From positions 372,001 through 436,000 of the forward strand of contig NZ_JANUGV010000003.1 of assembly GCF_024753215.1 (NCBI RefSeq): DNA of 64,000 nucleotides, read 5' to 3'. The notes beneath the pieces are model-generated. The model did not search any database, was not told where the DNA came from, and was given only the letters and a program-made list of their open reading frames with translations. The position numbers and the translations under genes are program-made. Positions 12,317 through 21,115 of the stretch are shown here, one piece after another; the first letter of the stretch is position 1; every line of letters begins with the position of its first letter. The stretch comes from Massilia solisilvae. GTDB taxonomy: Bacteria; Pseudomonadota; Gammaproteobacteria; Burkholderiales; Burkholderiaceae_D.

Positions 12317-12805
12317 TCAGTCCGCCGCAAGCGCAGTCAGCGATTCCCCGGTCACCCGGCAGATGCGCCAATCGGGCAGGATCGCCGCGCCCATCGCCTT
12401 GTAAAAATTAATCGCCGGCTCGTTCCAGTCCAGCACCGACCACTCGAAGCGGCCGCACTGGCGTTCCACCGCGATCTGCGCCAGGTGCTTGAGCATGGCC
12501 GTGCCGTAGCCCTTGCCGCGGTGCGATTCGCGCACGTACAAGTCCTCCAGGTACAGGCCTTTCTTGGTCAGGAAAGTCGAGAAGTTATGGAAGAACAGCG
12601 CGAAGGTCACCACCTGGCCATTCTCCTCGCCGACGATCGCCTCGCACGACGGGTTGGCGCCGAACAGGCCCTCGTGCAGCAGCGCCTCGGTGGCCACCAC
12701 CAGGTGCTCGAGCTTTTCGAACACGGCCAGCTCGAGGATCATCGAGTAAATGTGGGTGACATCGGAAGGGGTGGCCGGGCGGATGGAAAGCTGGTTCGTG
12801 GTCAT
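12317..12805 (-). CDS. GNAT family N-acetyltransferase
   Basis: 162 aa acetyl-CoA-dependent N-acetyltransferase of the diamine-acetyltransferase (SSAT-like) type. Visible marks are IRPATPSDVTHIYSMI at the start, the strand LYLEDLYVRESHRGKGYGTAM with the pyrophosphate-binding R-x-x-G-x-G/A loop, and FEWSVLDWNEPAINFYKAMGA at the C-terminal splayed strand. The ATG overlaps the stop of the upstream EamA gene (ATGA), so the two form one transcription unit. Substrate could be a polyamine or an amino acid; not decided by sequence. Longer readings upstream of 12805 are shadow of the EamA gene. Confidence 0.88.
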   Translation of the reverse strand: MTTNQLSIRPATPSDVTHIYSMILELAVFEKLEHLVVATEALLHEGLFGANPSCEAIVGEENGQVVTFALFFHNFSTFLTKKGLYLEDLYVRESHRGKGYGTAMLKHLAQIAVERQCGRFEWSVLDWNEPAINFYKAMGAAILPDWRICRVTGESLTALAAD

Positions 12806-13740
12806 GGTGTGGTTTCGATGGCGTTGTCTAAACGGATGGATACCGGCTTGGCGGCCGGCGCGCGCAAGGCCCAGGCCACGCTGCCCAGGCACACTGCGAT
12901 GCCCAGCCACTCGACGAGGCCGGGACGGAAATGTTCGAGGCGGATCGACAGCAGCACCGAAATCACCGGCGAAATCACGGTGGTGTACACGGCTTTTTGC
13001 GAGCCGATCCGGTTGATGAGGGTGAAGTAGGCGAAGAACGCGATCACCGAGCCGAACAGCGACAGGTAGATCAGGCCCGCGTAGTAGCTCGGCTTTGCGG
13101 GCAGCACGAACGGCTGGCCGGTGGCGACGCACCACAGGGCCACGAACAGTGTCCCCCACAGCATCGACCACGCCATCGTCAGCATCAGGTTGGACGACTG
13201 CTCGCGTACCTTGGTCACCACCACGCTGCCGGCGGAGCTGGCAATGGAGGCCACCACCGCCAGCGCTGCGCCCAGCAAAAAGCCGCCGGTGCCGCCGTGC
13301 GTCAGCTCCTGCAGCGCTTCGCCGATCGACTGCCAGAACAACATGGTCACACCGGCGATCGCGGCCATGCCCGCGGTGAAGGTGCGCGGCGACAGCGGCG
13401 TACCGAGGCCAACACGCGCACACACCGGCGTCCAGAACACCATCAGCGCAAACAGCACGGCCACCAGCGCCGAGACCACGTGCTGCTCGGCGTTGTAGGT
13501 GCAGACGTAGGATACGCAGAAGGTCAGCAGGCCCTGCAACATCATCCACTTTTGCGCGCGCCAGGGCAGCATCAGCTTGCCGCCGCGCAGCAGACAAGTT
13601 GCGAACAGCGCGCTCGACGCCAGGCCAAAGCGATAGACCACCGACACGGCCGGCGGCACTTCACCCAGTTCAAGGGTGATGGCCCAGAAAGTGGAACCCC
13701 AGATGATGGAGGCGATGGCAAAGAGCGCGGAAGAAGGCAT
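12802..13740 (-). CDS. EamA family (DMT superfamily) transporter
   Basis: 312 aa inner-membrane protein with about ten hydrophobic segments in two EamA repeats (first from residue 1, second from about 145), as in drug/metabolite exporters such as RhtA/YdcZ relatives. The N-terminal SIIWGSTFWAI stretch and the SVIAFFAYFTLINRIG segment are typical. The start is placed at ATG 13740, directly before the first membrane helix; a 35-residue upstream extension in frame is unlikely. Co-transcribed with the GNAT gene, hinting at export and acetylation of one small molecule, which is inference only. Confidence 0.88.
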   Translation of the reverse strand: MPSSALFAIASIIWGSTFWAITLELGEVPPAVSVVYRFGLASSALFATCLLRGGKLMLPWRAQKWMMLQGLLTFCVSYVCTYNAEQHVVSALVAVLFALMVFWTPVCARVGLGTPLSPRTFTAGMAAIAGVTMLFWQSIGEALQELTHGGTGGFLLGAALAVVASIASSAGSVVVTKVREQSSNLMLTMAWSMLWGTLFVALWCVATGQPFVLPAKPSYYAGLIYLSLFGSVIAFFAYFTLINRIGSQKAVYTTVISPVISVLLSIRLEHFRPGLVEWLGIAVCLGSVAWALRAPAAKPVSIRLDNAIETTP

Positions 13741-13861
13741 CGCGAAAGTATACGTGCTTTCGCAGTTTCTTGTTGGCATGAATATGGATGGCCGGTGGGC
13801 GCCGTGTGCCCACGCGGTGATACGCGGCGCCAGGCGGCGCCGCACCAGCTCGCCGCCGCCC

Positions 13862-14308
13862 TCAGTGCGACACGCGCGTCGTCGTGCCGTTACTCAACAG
13901 ACGCACGCGCTCGCCCGGCCGGAACTGTTCATCGGCCGTCTGCGTGATCGCCACCAGCTCGCCGGTGTCCAGACGCACCGTGATCTCGATGCCCTGCTTG
14001 GTGTTGGCGGATTGCTCGATCCGCTGGCCGAGCAAGCCACCGGCGAGCGCACCGACAATCGCACCCGCCGCCTCGCCCTTGCCGCCGCCGATGTTGGAGC
14101 CGGCCAGCCCGCCGAGCGCGGCGCCGCCGACGGTGCCCACGCCCCGCTCGGGATTGACGATGCTGACGTTGCGGATCGATTCGACCGTGCCGGTACGCAC
14201 GAACTGTTCGTTCTGCGTCTGGTAGTAGTTGTACACGCTGGACGATTGCGGCGGCGTGGCGCAGCCGGCCAGCACGCTGGCAAGCACAAGGACGGGGACA
14301 AGTTTCAT
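13862..14308 (-). CDS. Glycine-zipper 2TM outer-membrane lipoprotein (SlyB-like)
   Basis: 148 aa. Lipoprotein signal with lipobox VLAGC, Cys16. The centre (about 56-100) is a glycine-zipper run, GGAALGGLAGSNIGGG and GAIVGALAGGLLGQ, typical of the 17-kDa antigen / SlyB / Rickettsia-type family thought to stabilise the envelope. The C-terminus is a small polar beta domain with ITVRLDTGELVAI. Monocistronic by appearance. Role in envelope integrity is inferred from the family. Confidence 0.85.
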   Translation of the reverse strand: MKLVPVLVLASVLAGCATPPQSSSVYNYYQTQNEQFVRTGTVESIRNVSIVNPERGVGTVGGAALGGLAGSNIGGGKGEAAGAIVGALAGGLLGQRIEQSANTKQGIEITVRLDTGELVAITQTADEQFRPGERVRLLSNGTTTRVSH

Positions 14309-14402
14309 GGCAGCCTCCGGTCGGAACGAGGTCCGGTCGAAGACAGCTTACGCGCCGCTTTGGCGCACTGCCAGCGGCAAAAGGTATCTGTATGTAACGC
14401 GC

Positions 14403-14849
14403 TCAGTAAGCCAGGTTCAGCCGGCGGTACAAAAAGCCGAGCACGAACAGCGGCCCGATCAGCAAAAAGCGCAGGTCGTCGAAGAACGACGGCTTCTTGC
14501 CCTCGATCTTGTGGCCGATGAACTGGCCGACCCACGCCAGCACGAACAGTGCGAGCGACATCGGCAGTACCGTCATCGGCGGCATGAACAGGAGCACGCC
14601 AAGCATCAGCGTGGTCATCACGAACATGCCGGCCGCGAACCGGCGCGACAGCTTGGCGTAGTACCACAGCGAGCCCTCGGCCACGATCAGCGCGACCAGC
14701 GGATTGAGCGCCCACAGCATGCCAAGCAGCGTGAACACGATCACCGGCACGCACACGATGTGGATCAGCTCGTTGGTCGGGTTGCGGTGGCTCTCGGCGT
14801 ACTGCGCGAGCAGCGCGTCGATGGTGCGCGGTTGTGCGGCCTGTTCCAT
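14403..14849 (-). CDS. Mpo1-like / DUF962 membrane protein
   Basis: 148 aa integral membrane protein with four hydrophobic helices. The N-terminal HRNPTNELIHIVCVP carries the conserved histidines of the Mpo1-like (YGL010w, DUF962) family. The yeast member is an Fe2+-dependent dioxygenase in fatty-acid alpha-oxidation; bacterial roles are unproven. The family's IGHKIEGKKPSFFDDLRFLLIG block is intact near the C-terminus. ATG 14849 has GAGGGG upstream; the longer in-frame start at 14963 overlaps the divergent glycosylase gene and is not favoured. Confidence 0.85.
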   Translation of the reverse strand: MEQAAQPRTIDALLAQYAESHRNPTNELIHIVCVPVIVFTLLGMLWALNPLVALIVAEGSLWYYAKLSRRFAAGMFVMTTLMLGVLLFMPPMTVLPMSLALFVLAWVGQFIGHKIEGKKPSFFDDLRFLLIGPLFVLGFLYRRLNLAY

Positions 14850-14907
14850 GGTCGTCCCCTCGTGTTCAGTTTTATGCGGGAATTCTACACCGGCTAGAAT
14901 CGCTGCC

Positions 14908-15408
14908 ATGGCTTCCACTCCAGATCGTTCGAATGCCCCGCTCGCGGGCCTCGCGCCCGTCATTTCGCCGGCGATCCGCGTGATCGTGCTCGGCAGCTTT
15001 CCGGGCGCCGCATCGCTCGCGGCCGGCCAGTATTACGCGCACCCGCGCAACCAGTTCTGGCGCCTCATCTCCGCCGTGGCCGGGGAAGACCTGGCCGCGC
15101 TGCCGTATGCCGAAAGGCTGCCGCGGCTGCTCGCCCATCGGATCGGTCTGTGGGACGTGCTGGGCGCGTGCGAGCGCAAGGGCAGTCTGGATGCCAGCAT
15201 CCGCAATGCCCGGGCCAACGACTTCGCGCTGCTGCGCGAGCGTTGCCCGCAACTGGAGACGATTGGCTTCAACGGCCAGGCATCGGGCAAATTCGCGCCG
15301 CAGTTCGCGCAGGCGGGCTTTCGCACCGTCGTGCTGCCCTCGTCTTCACCCGCCCATGCAAGCATGAGCTACGAGCGCAAGCTGGAAGCGTGGCTGGCGC
15401 TGAAGTGA
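14908..15408 (+). CDS. Hypoxanthine/deoxyinosine-DNA glycosylase (UDG superfamily, family 6-like)
   Basis: 166 aa member of the uracil-DNA glycosylase superfamily. Motif 1 is VIVLGSFPGAASLAAGQYYA (about 26-44), followed by HPRNQFW, and motif 2 is LPSSSPAHA near residue 150. This combination, without the UDG-A/B GQDPYH, marks the HDG (deoxyinosine glycosylase) branch, which excises hypoxanthine from deaminated adenine. It reads divergently from the DUF962 gene, with starts 58 bases apart. Start alternatives further upstream would run into the neighbour's leader. Confidence 0.83.
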   Translation: MASTPDRSNAPLAGLAPVISPAIRVIVLGSFPGAASLAAGQYYAHPRNQFWRLISAVAGEDLAALPYAERLPRLLAHRIGLWDVLGACERKGSLDASIRNARANDFALLRERCPQLETIGFNGQASGKFAPQFAQAGFRTVVLPSSSPAHASMSYERKLEAWLALK

Positions 15409-15424
15409 TCGGGTGGCGCAAAGC

Positions 15425-15742
15425 TCACGGATTCCGAGGCCCTGCATCAGTATGGAAAAATCCGGCTTCGCGCTGGTGCCGTATCGCGAGTATCAGAATG
15501 GCATCGTCGTTGGCTTCATAGCTGTAGAGTGCGACATAGCCGGTTTTACCCTGTGAGATGACGAGTTCCCTGAGCCCGGACTCGGCCGGTCGGCCGATCA
15601 AGGGGTGGCGAGCGAGTACACCTACTGCATCATCAATCAAGTCGAGCGCTTCCAGTTGTGCGCTGACACCTTGCCCTGCTAGAAAGTCGCTGATGTGCTC
15701 AAGGTCGGCAAGCGCTTGGCTGGAATAGCTTATTTCCGCCAT
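15425..15742 (-). CDS. RelE/ParE-type toxin of a toxin-antitoxin pair
   Basis: 105 aa. Opens MAEISYSSQALADLEHI, continues HPLIGRPAESGLRELVI and ends with a beta hairpin (YVALYSYEANDDAILILAIRHQ), the standard ParE/RelE toxin pattern. ParE toxins inhibit gyrase and RelE toxins cleave mRNA; the pattern RPAESGLRELVIS fits ParE better. It overlaps the upstream antitoxin gene by 13 bases. Together they form a class II system on the chromosome next to infA. Confidence 0.88.
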   Translation of the reverse strand: MAEISYSSQALADLEHISDFLAGQGVSAQLEALDLIDDAVGVLARHPLIGRPAESGLRELVISQGKTGYVALYSYEANDDAILILAIRHQREAGFFHTDAGPRNP

Positions 15743-16014
15743 GTCTTGGTGTCCGGCCTGGGCGTCTGTTTGTCGCTGATGCGTGTGCGCAGATACGTGC
15801 GTACCTCGTCCGCGTCATGCCCTCGTCCGCTCTGGCGCATCTCATCGCGCGCCGCCAGTGCATGAGCAACAAATTGCGAGCGCTGTTCTACTGCATCGGT
15901 CGCTTGCCGGATGGCGTCGACCATGAACGCATGCGGACTGATGCCTAGTTCCTGGGCTGCCTTGACTGCTCGTTGCTTGACTTCATCGGGAAGTTTAAGG
16001 GTCGTGGTCGACAT
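15730..16014 (-). CDS. Ribbon-helix-helix antitoxin
   Basis: 94 aa. N-terminal RHH DNA-binding domain (MSTTTLKLPDEVKQRAVKAA, then GISPHAFMVDAI) followed by a polar, probably disordered C-terminus that would wrap the toxin. First gene of the pair, 13-base overlap with the toxin. Autoregulation at its own promoter is expected for such pairs. Upstream lies a 288-base gap shared with the divergent infA. Confidence 0.85.
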   Translation of the reverse strand: MSTTTLKLPDEVKQRAVKAAQELGISPHAFMVDAIRQATDAVEQRSQFVAHALAARDEMRQSGRGHDADEVRTYLRTRISDKQTPRPDTKTWRK

Positions 16015-16302
16015 GATGAGTGTTTGCGCGGGTTGACGATGGTGTCACCAAGGTAGCACCTGCTGCCCTGCGTCGCAAGGGCCTTCCGGACGCGATATCG
16101 ACGCACGTGATACACTGAGGCAAAGCCCGATGAAAGGCCGGCTTTTCCCAGCCCTTCCTCATTCACCCGGTGGCCAGCGCAATGCTGCCGCCCTGACATC
16201 TTCACCCCGCATTCCCGTTCGCGCGCCTCGAGCAGCGCGGCACACAGGCGTCGCGCATCTTTGCGTCGGCGTTGCTATTCATTTTTTTAAAAGGACCTAC
16301 GC

Positions 16303-16566
16303 ATGGCAAAGGAAGAACTGATCGAAATGAGCGGTATGGTGACCGAAATTCTGCCGGAAATGCGATTTCGCGTTGACCTCGACAACGGCCACAAGCTCGT
16401 TGCCTACACTTCCGGCAAGATGAAGAAGAACCACATCCGCATTCTCGCAGGTGACAAGGTGACCCTGGAACTGTCCCCTTACGACTTGAACAAGGGCAGG
16501 ATCGTGTTCCGCCATATCGAGACGCGTTCCGCCACGCCCCACCAGCGTTTCCCGCGCCGCCGCTGA
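16303..16566 (+). CDS. infA: Translation initiation factor IF-1 (stand-alone copy)
   Basis: 87 aa OB-fold protein binding the 30S A site. Clear IF-1 core: EEMIEMSG-type start (here [20 protein letters not shown]), [21 protein letters not shown] and a C-terminal basic tail ending RFPRRR. It is longer than the 72-residue ribosomal-operon IF-1 and lies outside any ribosomal protein cluster, as for the second infA copy found in many Betaproteobacteria. AAAGGA lies 8 bases before the ATG. The 288-base leader upstream has no other gene and may hold a long regulated 5' UTR. Confidence 0.93.
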   Translation: MAKEELIEMSGMVTEILPEMRFRVDLDNGHKLVAYTSGKMKKNHIRILAGDKVTLELSPYDLNKGRIVFRHIETRSATPHQRFPRRR

Positions 16567-16570
16567 CGCG

Positions 16571-17740
16571 CTAGCGCGCTGGCGCCTGCGGCACCAGGCT
16601 ACGCAGGTGCGCCAGCTTGGCCGAGTACAACGCGCGCGTTTCGCGCCGGGTGGTGGTGTCGATGGCGATCGACAGCTGCTCGCGCGCGCGTGCCGGTTCC
16701 CCCAGGCGCAGGCAGGCCAGCGCCAGCCAGAAGTGGAACTCGTCGTTGTAGGGCGCGCGTTCGACCTCGCGCTCGAACAGCCGTTTGGCCGCCGCGTAGT
16801 CGCCGCGGTTGAACGCCTTCATGCCTTCGTCGAAGAAGCGGAACGGCGGGTCCGGGTCGAGCCTGGCCAGGCGCGCCGCCAGCGCGGCCGATTCGGCCGG
16901 CTTGCCGTTCGCGGCCAGCACCGGCACCAGGTTCTGCATCACGACCAGGTTGTCCGGATCGCGCTCGAGCGCGGCGCGAAACACCCGCTCGGCGTGCTCG
17001 CCGTCGCCGCGCTTCTGGTACACCACGCCCAGCGTGTTAAACGCCATCACCGGCGCGTTCGACCGCGCCACCGCCGTGCGCGCCCACCAGTAGGCGTCGT
17101 CGATGCGGTTCTGCACCAGCGCTTCGGCCGCGCGGTTGTTCATGTAGAGCGTGACGATGTCGTCCTCTTCCAGCGCGCGGGTGCGAAAGCGCGCCGCTTC
17201 CGGCGGCGGCAAAAAGTCCACCGTGACCGGATGGTCGAGATCCCCGATGCGCAGCCCTTCCTTGTTGCGCGTGCTCAGCGACAGGTTCACGTGCGAACTG
17301 ACCAGGTACAGGCCCGAGGTGCGGCTCCAGGTCTCGTCCACGTCCACGCTCTGAAATTGCACCTTCATGCCCAGCTGATACGCGAACGCGGCCGTCATGA
17401 TCACCAGCGACAGGCAGTTGCCGGACTTGGCGGCAAAGGTTTGCGCGGCGGTGCGGGTGGTGCTTGATTCGTATTCGAGCTTCAGTTCGCCCTTGTCGTA
17501 GAGCGCATCGAGCAGCCCGGCCACCGCGCCTTTCTCGCGCACGCGGGTCGAGAAACCGGGGCTGTGCAGGTAGGCCCGCATTTCGGGGCTGAGCGCGAAC
17601 AGCGTGCTGGTATCCACCGGCTCGGACGACGCGCCGAATGCGCCGTCGTCAAACAGCGAAGGGCCGGGCGGCAGGGCAGGGGGCGGCGCGCTGGCACAGC
17701 CGGCCAGCAGCGCTGACAGCAGGACCGCCGCAATTTTCAT
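16571..17740 (-). CDS. TPR-containing lipoprotein with transglutaminase-like N-terminal segment
   Basis: 389 aa. Lipoprotein signal with LLAGC, Cys15. The middle has SGNCLSLVIMTAAFAYQLGM (about 117-136), reminiscent of the Cys-containing helix of transglutaminase-like folds. From about residue 205 there are tetratricopeptide repeats (NTLGVVYQKRGDGEHAERVF, MKAFNRGDYAAAKRLFEREV). Probably periplasmic, anchored to a membrane, acting as a protein scaffold. Its stop lies 4 bases after the convergent infA. No partner gene is obvious; specific function unknown. Confidence 0.8.
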   Translation of the reverse strand: MKIAAVLLSALLAGCASAPPPALPPGPSLFDDGAFGASSEPVDTSTLFALSPEMRAYLHSPGFSTRVREKGAVAGLLDALYDKGELKLEYESSTTRTAAQTFAAKSGNCLSLVIMTAAFAYQLGMKVQFQSVDVDETWSRTSGLYLVSSHVNLSLSTRNKEGLRIGDLDHPVTVDFLPPPEAARFRTRALEEDDIVTLYMNNRAAEALVQNRIDDAYWWARTAVARSNAPVMAFNTLGVVYQKRGDGEHAERVFRAALERDPDNLVVMQNLVPVLAANGKPAESAALAARLARLDPDPPFRFFDEGMKAFNRGDYAAAKRLFEREVERAPYNDEFHFWLALACLRLGEPARAREQLSIAIDTTTRRETRALYSAKLAHLRSLVPQAPAR

Positions 17741-17798
17741 GACACCCTCCCTCGCTCCATCGAGCCAGTATCTTCCGACGTGGACGGCATGTCAAAGG

Positions 17799-18656
17799 TC
17801 AGGCGTCGTCGTGCAGCGCCTCGTGCAGCGCGTCGAGCAGGTCGCCGGTTTCGTCGTCCGACAGGCCAAGGTAGGCGCAGGCGCGCGCGCCGCCCTTGTT
17901 CCATTCCGGGCAGTCGCCGTCGCCCTGGTATTTGCGGATTGCGCGCTCGGCCAGCAGCGACAGTGCAACCAGCGAGCGCACCGAATCGGGCGTGGCCACA
18001 TCGTCGAGCACCGCATGATCGTGGTGGTGCAAGATGGCCCACCCCACGTCGGCCGACAGGCCCCAGTTGCGCGCCAACAGGCAGCCCACGGCCGCGTGGT
18101 TGGCGTGGTGGCGCTCGTCCTCGAGCGCGGTGAACTGGCGCGCCTCGTCCAGCGCCGCCGCGCCGTAAGTGGCGGCATAGCCGGGAAAACGATCCATCAT
18201 CAGCGGCACGCCGGTGTCGCAGAACAGCCCAAAGGTGTGCGCCACGTCGGTTTCGCCAATGCGCAGGCGGCGCGACAGGTAGACCATGGCGTGCGCGCGG
18301 CGGGTCGAGATGTCCCAGAAAGTGGCCAGTGCGGCGCTGTCGGCCGTGATCGTCCGGCGCGCCAGCAGCCCGGTCATCAGGGACGCCACCTGGTTAATCC
18401 CGAGGAACAGGATCGCCTGCTCGACCGATTTGGCCTTGCGCTTGCCCCCGTAGAACGAGGAATTGGCCAGCTTGAGCAGCGCCGCTGCCATGCCCACGTC
18501 GCGCGCCGCAATGCGCGCGATCGCCTCGGGCGAGGGCTCGTGCGCGGCCAGCTCGCGCTGCAGGTCCGCCAACAGGCTGGGACGGGGAGGAATGCGGATC
18601 GACTTGATCAGGGCGTCGACCGAATCTGCGGGGGCGTGGGCTGCTAGGTTGCTCAT
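17799..18656 (-). CDS. HDOD domain signalling protein
   Basis: 285 aa. An HDOD domain spans about residues 20-215: IPPRPSLLADLQREL, the helix LLKLANSSFYGGKRKAKSVEQAI and FLGINQVASLM. HDOD proteins lack the metal-binding HD residues and act as regulatory modules in c-di-GMP or other signalling. No GGDEF, EAL or receiver domain is attached. ATG 18656 preferred over the in-frame TTG directly before it. A perfect inverted repeat sits 16 bases upstream of the start. Confidence 0.85.
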   Translation of the reverse strand: MSNLAAHAPADSVDALIKSIRIPPRPSLLADLQRELAAHEPSPEAIARIAARDVGMAAALLKLANSSFYGGKRKAKSVEQAILFLGINQVASLMTGLLARRTITADSAALATFWDISTRRAHAMVYLSRRLRIGETDVAHTFGLFCDTGVPLMMDRFPGYAATYGAAALDEARQFTALEDERHHANHAAVGCLLARNWGLSADVGWAILHHHDHAVLDDVATPDSVRSLVALSLLAERAIRKYQGDGDCPEWNKGGARACAYLGLSDDETGDLLDALHEALHDDA

Positions 18657-18671
18657 CAAGGCGATTCCAAT

Positions 18672-18695
18672 GGTTCCGCGCGGAAACGCGGAACC
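18672..18695. promoter_or_regulatory. Inverted repeat upstream of the HDOD gene
   Basis: GGTTCCGCG-N6-CGCGGAACC, a perfect 9-bp dyad. Inside it the 12-mer TTCCGCGCGGAA is itself palindromic and recurs at 21714-21725 before the KamA gene. It could be an operator or an mRNA hairpin close to the ribosome-binding site. Confidence 0.5.
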
Positions 18696-18796
18696 GCCAC
18701 TATAAACCAGAGCGCTGGGTGTTGCAGCAAAACCATCAAAACTGTGGCGAAACGGACAGCGCGACCTCGTCCGCGGGGGCGTTATAGAATCTCGGA

Positions 18797-19372
18797 ATGC
18801 TTAAAACGCTGCTTGCCGGAATCGATTTCGAGGAACCGTCGCACCTGGTCGCGCGCCAGCTGATCGGCGTGACGCTGCTGGTGGACGGCGTGGGCGGGCG
18901 CATCGTCGAAACCGAAGCCTATGACCGCGAGGACCCGGCCTCGCACGCCTATTCCGGCCCGACCGAGCGCAACGCGGCGATGTTCGGGCCGCCGGCGCAC
19001 GCCTACGTGTACCGCTCGTACGGCATCCACTGGTGCCTGAACTTCGTCTGCCGCGAGGAAGGGCACGGGGCCGGGGTGCTGATCCGCGCGCTCGAGCCCG
19101 TGGCCGGCATCGCCGCGATGCGCGCGCGGCGCCACACCGACAACGACTACCTGCTGTGCTCCGGCCCGGGCAAGCTGTGCCAGGCGCTGGGCGTGACGCG
19201 GGACCTGAACGGCAGCTCCCTGTGGGCGCCGCCGTTCGCGCTGCTGCCCGCGCCGGCCGGGATCGAAGTGGTCACCGGTCCGCGCATCGGCATTTCCAAG
19301 GCGATGGAGGTGCCCTGGCGCTTCGGGCTGGCCGGCTCGCGCTACGTGAGCCGGTCGTTTCCCCGGCGCTAG
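18797..19372 (+). CDS. 3-methyladenine DNA glycosylase (AAG/MPG family)
   Basis: 191 aa base-excision glycosylase removing alkylated and deaminated purines. Family marks: [11 protein letters not shown], the active-site loop [18 protein letters not shown] with the catalytic Glu, [27 protein letters not shown] and [11 protein letters not shown]. Length is normal for bacterial Mpg. It starts 141 bases from the divergent HDOD gene and its stop overlaps the convergent chemoreceptor stop (shared CTAG). With ada and the family-6 glycosylase it is the third base-repair gene within 20 kb. Confidence 0.93.
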   Translation: MLKTLLAGIDFEEPSHLVARQLIGVTLLVDGVGGRIVETEAYDREDPASHAYSGPTERNAAMFGPPAHAYVYRSYGIHWCLNFVCREEGHGAGVLIRALEPVAGIAAMRARRHTDNDYLLCSGPGKLCQALGVTRDLNGSSLWAPPFALLPAPAGIEVVTGPRIGISKAMEVPWRFGLAGSRYVSRSFPRR

Positions 19373-21057
19373 CCGCGCTTGCGCGAGCGCGCCGGGTCGG
19401 GCAGGGCGCGCCGGGCGCTTGCGCGCATCGGGCTGTCCGGCGCGCGGCGCTCGTACTGCGGCTCGCGGAACTCGGTTTCCGGCTCGGCTGCGGGCGGCGC
19501 GGCTGCCGGCGCGCCGTCGATCTTGAAGATCGCCACCGCCTCGGACAAATTGACCGACTGCTCGTGCAGGCTTTCGGCCGCCGCCGCGGCCTGTTCGACC
19601 AGGGCCGCGTTCTGCTGGGTCATGTCGTCCATCTGCCCGACCGCCCGGTTGACTTCGGCAATGCCGTCCGCCTGCTCGGTGCTGGCCGCGCTGATGCGCT
19701 CGATGATCTCGTTGACCTGCCGGACCGACGCGACGATGTTGCCCATGCTGGCGCCGGCCTGGTTGACCGAGTCGCTGCCGCTGTCGATCACCGCCACCGA
19801 GCTGGCGATCAGCGCCTTGATCTCCTTGGCCGCCGCCGCCGAGCGCTGCGCCAGCGTGCGCACTTCGGCCGCCACCACCGCAAAACCGCGCCCCTGCTCG
19901 CCGGCGCGCGCCGCTTCCACCGCGGCGTTCAATGCCAGGATGTTGGTCTGGAACGAGATCCCGTCGATCACGCCGATGATCTCGACGATCTTGCGCGAGC
20001 TGGCCTTGATCGACTCCATGGTCTTGACCGCGCGGTTGACCGCGTCGCCGCCATCGGAAGCCAGCCGCGCCGCCTCGGCCGCCAGCTCGGTGGCCTGGCG
20101 CGCGTTGGTGGCGTTGTCCTTGACCGCCGTGGTCAGGGTCTGCATGGCGCTGGCGGTCTGCTGCAGCGAACCGGCCTGCATCTCGGTGCGGGTGGACAGG
20201 TCCAGGTTGCCGGTGGCGATCTCGCGCGATGCGGTGTCGATCGACGCCACCGAGGACAGGATCTTGCGCAGCGCCGCGTTCAGGTTGGCGATGGTGTGGT
20301 CGAGCGCGCGCGAGGTGTCGGCGATCTCGTCGCGGCCTTCGTTGCGGCGGCACGCGATCAGCCGCCCTTCGGCCAGCTCGGCCACCACGTCGGCAATGGC
20401 GCGGATGTCGCCCAGCATGGCGCGCCGCACCAGCATCGTGACCACCAGCGACAGCGCGATCGACAGCAGCACCAGCACCGCCATCGTCACGCCCAGCGAG
20501 CGGAATTCGGCGCGCGCGCCGGCGTAAGCCGTTTCGCTGAGCGTCTTTTCCAGCGCCGACAGCTGGGCCAGCTGGCCGTTGAGGGTGACGAATTGCGCCT
20601 CCGCCTTCTGCATTGAATTGGCGGCGATCGATACGTCCACCTGGGCCATCTCGATGGTTTCGGCCACGCTCTTGCGGTAGGCCGCCAGCGCGCGCGCCGA
20701 GGCATCGACCAGCTTGCGCTCGTCCACGCTGGAGACCTTGGCCAGCGCGTCGAGCTGGGCGCCGATGGTGGCGTGTTTCTGGTTGATCGTGGCCACCAGC
20801 GCGTCGAGCCGGTTCTTGGCGAAGCTGCCGTTCACCCAGGCCAGCAGCTGGTAAATGTTGGCGTGCGCACCCTTGGCCTCGCCGGCGACGTCGGCCGCGC
20901 TCTTCAGGTGGGCGGCGCGCACCAGCACCATGTTCTCGAGCGAGGCGTTCTGGCGCACCATGCCGTAGTAGGACGCCCCCGACAGCAGGGTCAGCAGCAA
21001 CAGGACCAGGCCCGGCGCCAGCAGCAGCTTGGGGCCGATTCGCAGTTTCTTCAACAT
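19369..21057 (-). CDS. Methyl-accepting chemotaxis protein
   Basis: 562 aa inner-membrane chemoreceptor. TM1 about 10-30; helical periplasmic sensor region 31-187; TM2 about 188-210; a HAMP-like segment; then the long coiled-coil signalling domain. The hairpin tip [12 protein letters not shown] lies at 381-392 inside the conserved [19 protein letters not shown] block. The tail is Ala/Pro/Arg-rich and lacks a CheR-tethering pentapeptide. The upstream gene encodes a secreted Cache protein, but a hairpin terminator lies between them. Ligand unknown. Confidence 0.95.
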   Translation of the reverse strand: MLKKLRIGPKLLLAPGLVLLLLTLLSGASYYGMVRQNASLENMVLVRAAHLKSAADVAGEAKGAHANIYQLLAWVNGSFAKNRLDALVATINQKHATIGAQLDALAKVSSVDERKLVDASARALAAYRKSVAETIEMAQVDVSIAANSMQKAEAQFVTLNGQLAQLSALEKTLSETAYAGARAEFRSLGVTMAVLVLLSIALSLVVTMLVRRAMLGDIRAIADVVAELAEGRLIACRRNEGRDEIADTSRALDHTIANLNAALRKILSSVASIDTASREIATGNLDLSTRTEMQAGSLQQTASAMQTLTTAVKDNATNARQATELAAEAARLASDGGDAVNRAVKTMESIKASSRKIVEIIGVIDGISFQTNILALNAAVEAARAGEQGRGFAVVAAEVRTLAQRSAAAAKEIKALIASSVAVIDSGSDSVNQAGASMGNIVASVRQVNEIIERISAASTEQADGIAEVNRAVGQMDDMTQQNAALVEQAAAAAESLHEQSVNLSEAVAIFKIDGAPAAAPPAAEPETEFREPQYERRAPDSPMRASARRALPDPARSRKRG

Positions 21058-21071
21058 GCTTGCCTCCCGGC

Positions 21072-21102
21072 GAAAACGAAAAAGGGCGGCTGCATGCCGC
21101 CC
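21072..21102 (-). terminator. Intrinsic terminator between Cache-protein and chemoreceptor genes
   Basis: On the minus strand a GGGCGGC/GCCGCCC stem with a 5-base loop (21084-21102) is followed by TTTTTCGTTTTC. It ends the Cache-protein message, at least partly, before the chemoreceptor gene. Confidence 0.75.
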
Positions 21103-21115
21103 GCGTACCAGCCGA

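Noticed and set aside
12003..12371. A 122-codon open frame on the minus strand in the gap before the GNAT gene
   Set aside because: It overlaps the GNAT end, runs through a REP hairpin and a terminator, and has no family resemblance.
16130..16321. A 63-codon frame in the infA leader
   Set aside because: It runs into the infA start in another frame, has no convincing ribosome-binding site and an Arg/Pro/Ala-rich sequence.
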